Source: DATJHM01 sp035493895
GTDB taxonomy: Bacteria > Chloroflexota > Ktedonobacteria > Ktedonobacterales > Ktedonobacteraceae
Assembly: GCA_035493895.1 (NCBI GenBank)
Contig: DATJHM010000070.1
Location: 1 to 9,147, forward strand
Direction of reading: 5' to 3'
Length of the DNA: 9,147 nt
The translations under genes and the position numbers were made by a program. Under the pieces are notes generated by a model, which ran no database searches, had not been told where the DNA came from, and saw only the letters and a program-made list of their open reading frames with translations. Below are positions 6,440-9,147 of this stretch, piece by piece (the stretch's first letter is position 1; each line of letters begins with the position of its first letter).

Positions 6440-8236
6440 TTACCAGGAGGTGGATTGGTAGTCTTTATAGAAGCAGCCATAGGACGTTTCGCCGGTGGTG
6501 ATGCCTTGAAAGATCGGATCGCAGATGCGGGCAGCAGCGTCGATCAGGTCAAGAGGCAGGAGTTGCTGGATCTTCTCCCGATTTTGCGCATCCGTAAATG
6601 GCGATTGCTGCGAAATCCAGCCAGGATCGACACTATGCATAAAGATATGGTCGCGTGCCAGTTCGGCTGCCGCAGTGTGGGTCAGCATATTGAGGGAAGC
6701 TTTTGCCATATTGGTGTGGACATGTTTGCCGAGCTTGGCATTGGCAAATTGTCCCTCGACCGCTGACACATTGACGATAAAGCGTGCCGGGAACGTACTC
6801 CGATGCAGGAGGGGATACAGGCGACTGACCAGCAAAAAGGGAGCCGTGACGTTGATGACCTGGACCTCCAGAAACTCGGTCAGGTCGATTTCATTAAATG
6901 GCAGAGTCCAGCTATTGCGTTCACGTAGATCGATCTGTTGCTGATGCTCATCGTATGCTCCGGCAGGGAAATGCGACGGATTGTGCTCCTGCGGCAGGAC
7001 AGTTGCAGGTCCATAGTCATGTAGCAGCGTGGCTGAAGGAGTTTGTGCGTCGACATGATTCGCCAATGAAGGCGAGAGCAGCGCGTCAGGGATAGCGAGC
7101 GGTGTTGGCGGCAGTAGCGAATGGGACTGTTGCACCAACGCTTGCTGAGCAGGCGGCAATGTGGCCAGTGGGGCAAGCTCAAAGGAGCGGAGATGGGCGT
7201 AGTAGTCAGGCGGACGGCGCACCGTTTGCGCGGCGTTATTGATCAGAATATCGAGCGCAGAATAGCGCGTTTGCAGGTGCGCGACGAAACGTTCCAGGAC
7301 AGGGAGATAGCGAAAATCGAGGCCATAGATCTGAAGACGATCCTGCCAGTCGGAAAAGTCCGGCTCACGGCTATAACGACGCGCGGCATCATGCGGGAAG
7401 CGCGTCGTCGCGATCACCTGCGCGCCCGCACGCAATAAACGCAATGCCGTCGCGTAACCGATCTTCACACGTGCCCCCGTGACCAGGGCAACACGTCCCG
7501 TGAGATCAGCAGGGATGGCGCGCTTCTGGTAATTGAGATCCCCACAGCGCAGGCAGAGATAGCGATAGAAAAAATGTGGCGCGGTAAATAGTTGCTTGCA
7601 GACATAACATGGATGGGGCTTTTTCAGCGCTGGTTCGCGAGCAATATTGATCGTGCTCGGGACAAATGCGCCCCCGGTAAGCGATGGATCACTGTAAAAT
7701 AACTGCTGAGCCTGCACGAGGAGATAATCGGGCCGCAGATGCTCCGGCTCGATTTTGAGAAGAGCGTCCAGAGAGAGGGCAAGCGTCTCCGGATCATTCC
7801 CCTGAAGATCAGGCACACGCTGGCAGGCGACAATGCCAATGGGCAACAGCTTTTTGAGGCCCTGCCCGGACTTCTTTCTGCCCTGTGATACCTCAGGACG
7901 CAACGACTTCACACCAGCCATACGCTGCAAAAGATCTTTGAGCTCAGACGTCCCCGGCTCATGCGCGAACGCGATGACCGCGAGCGCCCGACGCCATTCG
8001 TAGTGTGATGGATCGACGGGTGGCAATGTTGCGGCGATGGTTGTGTCGTAGATCACGACATCGAGTAGCGGCGATTGCTGTCCCTGCGCAGTGACAAGAC
8101 AGCCCGCACCAATACCGTAGCTGGCAGGCAAAAGCTCCCTCAGGCGTGCTCTGAGAGACGCGGATGTGCCAGAGACAGTCAGGCATTGGCGGATAGATGA
8201 GAGAATAGCAGGTAAATGCTGGCGAATATCTGTCAT
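6440..8236 (-). CDS. DUF6602-like / zinc ribbon / atypical SDR fusion protein
   Basis: The 598-residue protein has three parts. Residues about 1-190 resemble DUF6602 (LRELLPASYGIGAG, then QSPLLDVVIYD at 54-64), a nuclease-like fold; the expected VIEVK-type strand reads VIAFAHE (87-93), so catalysis there is unlikely. Residues 210-231 form a ribbon C-x2-C...C-x2-C (Cys210, 213, 228, 231) ending in LNYQKR. Residues about 245-590 are a Rossmann SDR with TGARVKIG (253-260), NNAA (333-336), Asn462 and Ser491. The usual Tyr-x3-Lys reads TNMAK, so Thr508 replaces the tyrosine before Lys512. A region rich in Pro and Leu (about 350-445) is inserted. Substrate unknown; probably NAD(P)-binding and cytoplasmic. 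I chose ATG at 8236. Extending 54 codons to 8398 would read through the promoter and add non-protein-like sequence. There is no ribosome site, fitting a leaderless mRNA. Confidence 0.8.
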   Translation of the reverse strand: MTDIRQHLPAILSSIRQCLTVSGTSASLRARLRELLPASYGIGAGCLVTAQGQQSPLLDVVIYDTTIAATLPPVDPSHYEWRRALAVIAFAHEPGTSELKDLLQRMAGVKSLRPEVSQGRKKSGQGLKKLLPIGIVACQRVPDLQGNDPETLALSLDALLKIEPEHLRPDYLLVQAQQLFYSDPSLTGGAFVPSTINIAREPALKKPHPCYVCKQLFTAPHFFYRYLCLRCGDLNYQKRAIPADLTGRVALVTGARVKIGYATALRLLRAGAQVIATTRFPHDAARRYSREPDFSDWQDRLQIYGLDFRYLPVLERFVAHLQTRYSALDILINNAAQTVRRPPDYYAHLRSFELAPLATLPPAQQALVQQSHSLLPPTPLAIPDALLSPSLANHVDAQTPSATLLHDYGPATVLPQEHNPSHFPAGAYDEHQQQIDLRERNSWTLPFNEIDLTEFLEVQVINVTAPFLLVSRLYPLLHRSTFPARFIVNVSAVEGQFANAKLGKHVHTNMAKASLNMLTHTAAAELARDHIFMHSVDPGWISQQSPFTDAQNREKIQQLLPLDLIDAAARICDPIFQGITTGETSYGCFYKDYQSTSW

Positions 8237-8245
8237 ACGAGCATG

Positions 8246-8274
8246 ATGGTAGCAAAATGGTAGAGCTCTGTCAA
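8246..8274 (-). promoter_or_regulatory. Promoter of the SDR fusion gene (extended -10)
   Basis: On the minus strand TTGACA (8274-8269, perfect) is followed by a 17-bp spacer and TACCAT (8251-8246), preceded by TGC, the extended -10 signature. Only 9 nt separate the -10 box from the ATG at 8236. Transcription should start within about 4 nt of the start codon, which makes the mRNA nearly leaderless and explains the missing ribosome site. Confidence 0.6.
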
Positions 8275-8313
8275 GCCAGTTCTCACGCAGATTCTCAGGT
8301 CGTGCTTGACAGA
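8267..8313. repeat. Inverted repeat holding both divergent -35 boxes
   Basis: TCTGTCAAGC (8267-8276) and GCTTGACAGA (8304-8313) are exact reverse complements with 27 bp between them. Each arm contains the TTGACA of one divergent promoter, and AGCT flanks both arms. The symmetry may be incidental to the -35 boxes or may be a binding site shared by both genes. Confidence 0.5.
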
Positions 8314-8335
8314 AAGCTGGACGGGTGGATATGCT
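8306..8335 (+). promoter_or_regulatory. Candidate promoter of the DsbA-family gene
   Basis: TTGACA (8306-8311, perfect), an 18-bp spacer and TATGCT (8330-8335, four of six). Transcription would start near 8342, about 70 nt before the ATG at 8414. It is also upstream of the alternative ATG at 8360. Confidence 0.5.
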
Positions 8336-8402
8336 TTGTGAGAGAAAGTACTTCAAAAAATGAAGTTGTATGTAGACACCAGAAAGCAAATTGAGCATCG
8401 AG

Positions 8403-8409
8403 AGGGGAG
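8403..8409 (+). promoter_or_regulatory. Ribosome binding site that decides the DsbA-family start
   Basis: AGGGGAG lies 4 nt before ATG 8414. The upstream in-frame ATG at 8360 has no comparable site, and the 18 residues it would add look unlike the thioredoxin fold, so 8414 is preferred. Confidence 0.55.
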
Positions 8410-8413
8410 CTTT

Positions 8414-9055
8414 ATGAGTATTTCAGCCGCAAACACACCCACGCATCTTTATGTGCATGTTGACCCGCTTTGTCCGCTGGCCTGGAGAACGGCGCTCTGG
8501 CTGAGAGAGGCTCGCAATCAGCGCCCACTGAATATCGAGTGGCGACTCTTCAGTCTTGAGGTGGTCAATCGTAAAGAAGGGGTGACGCCGGATTATGTCG
8601 ATGGCAATGGCTGGGCTGCGTTGCGCAGTCTGGCGCTGGCGCGTCGTCTGAAGGGGAACGAGGCGTTCGAGAAGCTATATGTGGCGCTTGGCAATGCGGC
8701 GCACGGACGAAAAGAGAGCATTCGCGAGCGCGCCACCGTGGAAGCATGCGCGCAGGAGGCCGGGCTGGGCAGCGACTTTGTAGCGACAGCGCTCGCCGAT
8801 GAGGGCACGATTCGCGAGGTGCTCAGCGATCACGAGGGAGCAGTGCAGCGCTACCATGCCTTCGGGGTGCCGACGTTAGCGCTGGAAGGCTCAGATGTTG
8901 GCTTTTATGGTCCGGTTATTCATACTGTGCCAAACGGCGAAGCGGTGGGTGAATTGTGGGATTATACCGCCTGGGCACTGCGCCAGCCCAATCTCTTCGA
9001 GCTCAAACGCGAGCGATCGGCTGCAACCGAGCCGTGGGGACCGGTGAGCGCGTAA
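8414..9055 (+). CDS. DsbA-family thioredoxin-fold protein with a CxxA active site
   Basis: This 213-residue protein has the DsbA-like layout. A first strand leads into DPLCPLAW (17-24), with Cys20 at the N-terminal end of the first helix. A helical insert follows (about 55-130), then the cis-proline loop FGVPTLAL with Pro153, and a final strand and helix. The motif DPxCPxxW recalls the actinobacterial nitroreductase Rv2466c group and 2-hydroxychromene-2-carboxylate isomerase relatives, but here CPLA replaces CPWC, so the second cysteine is absent. A monothiol mechanism, or use as a thiol-conjugate enzyme, is more likely than disulfide formation. There is no signal peptide, so it is cytoplasmic. 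It is divergent from the SDR fusion gene and shares its promoter region. No terminator is visible after it; repeat copy C follows. Family is firm, function open. Confidence 0.8.
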   Translation: MSISAANTPTHLYVHVDPLCPLAWRTALWLREARNQRPLNIEWRLFSLEVVNRKEGVTPDYVDGNGWAALRSLALARRLKGNEAFEKLYVALGNAAHGRKESIRERATVEACAQEAGLGSDFVATALADEGTIREVLSDHEGAVQRYHAFGVPTLALEGSDVGFYGPVIHTVPNGEAVGELWDYTAWALRQPNLFELKRERSAATEPWGPVSA

Positions 9056-9088
9056 TTGCTACCCATTGTAGAGAAGCAGACAAGCAGC

Positions 9089-9147
9089 ATCCAATACGCA
9101 TCAGCCGAAAAAAGGATGAGCTATTCGAGAGGGCCGGTGGGGCTACG
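9089..9147 (+). repeat. Copy C of the intergenic repeat family (cut by the window end)
   Basis: ATCCAATACGCATCA (9089-9103) is the exact reverse complement of 3841-3855, the right end of copy A. It is followed by GGATGAG and TCGAGAGGGCCGGTGGGG (9125-9142), matching copy B. This is the left end of a further copy that continues beyond the window, again placed just after a gene. Confidence 0.65.

Noticed and set aside
8237..8398. 54-codon upstream extension of the SDR fusion gene
   Set aside because: It covers a near-consensus promoter for the same gene, has no ribosome site and adds residues unlike a folded domain.

Overview
The window most resembles a soil Ktedonobacteria-type genome (Chloroflexota). 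This rests on a secreted GH87 glucanase with malectin modules, an S53 acid-type protease carried as a lipoprotein, and G-rich REP-like repeats in the gaps between genes. The placement is inferred from gene and repeat style, not from a marker gene.

Layout: (1) 1-486 is a long AT-rich leader with two candidate promoters and a perfect 15-nt palindrome. (2) 487-3444 (+) is a large secreted GH87-type alpha-1,3-glucanase/mycodextranase with two malectin-like (CBM57) modules on Thr-Pro linkers. A hairpin follows it at 3471-3510. (3) 3445-4325 is an 880-bp non-coding stretch. It holds a MITE-like element with inverted ends, inner 63-bp direct repeats and a flanking 9-bp direct repeat. It also holds a weak T-box-like remnant and promoter candidates. 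(4) 4326-6164 (+) is an S53 (sedolisin/kumamolisin) protease precursor with a lipobox. (5) 6165-6439 holds a second, diverged copy of the repeat family and a strong hairpin between two convergent genes. (6) 6440-8236 (-) is a three-part protein: a DUF6602-like N-terminus, a four-cysteine zinc ribbon and an atypical SDR domain. It is probably read from a nearly leaderless transcript. (7) 8237-8413 is a divergent promoter region with two face-to-face TTGACA boxes. (8) 8414-9055 (+) is a DsbA-family thioredoxin-fold protein with a CxxA active site. (9) 9056-9147 runs into a third copy of the repeat family.

How the genes work together: the glucanase and the protease are both exported and would suit attack on fungal cell walls and protein in acidic soil, but they are separate transcription units. 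The SDR fusion and the DsbA-like protein share a divergent promoter region, and both look like cytoplasmic redox-type proteins with altered active sites. The link between them is positional only. No phage, CRISPR, tRNA, rRNA or complete transposase gene is visible. The most unusual items are the three-copy intergenic repeat family and the DUF6602-zinc ribbon-SDR fusion.
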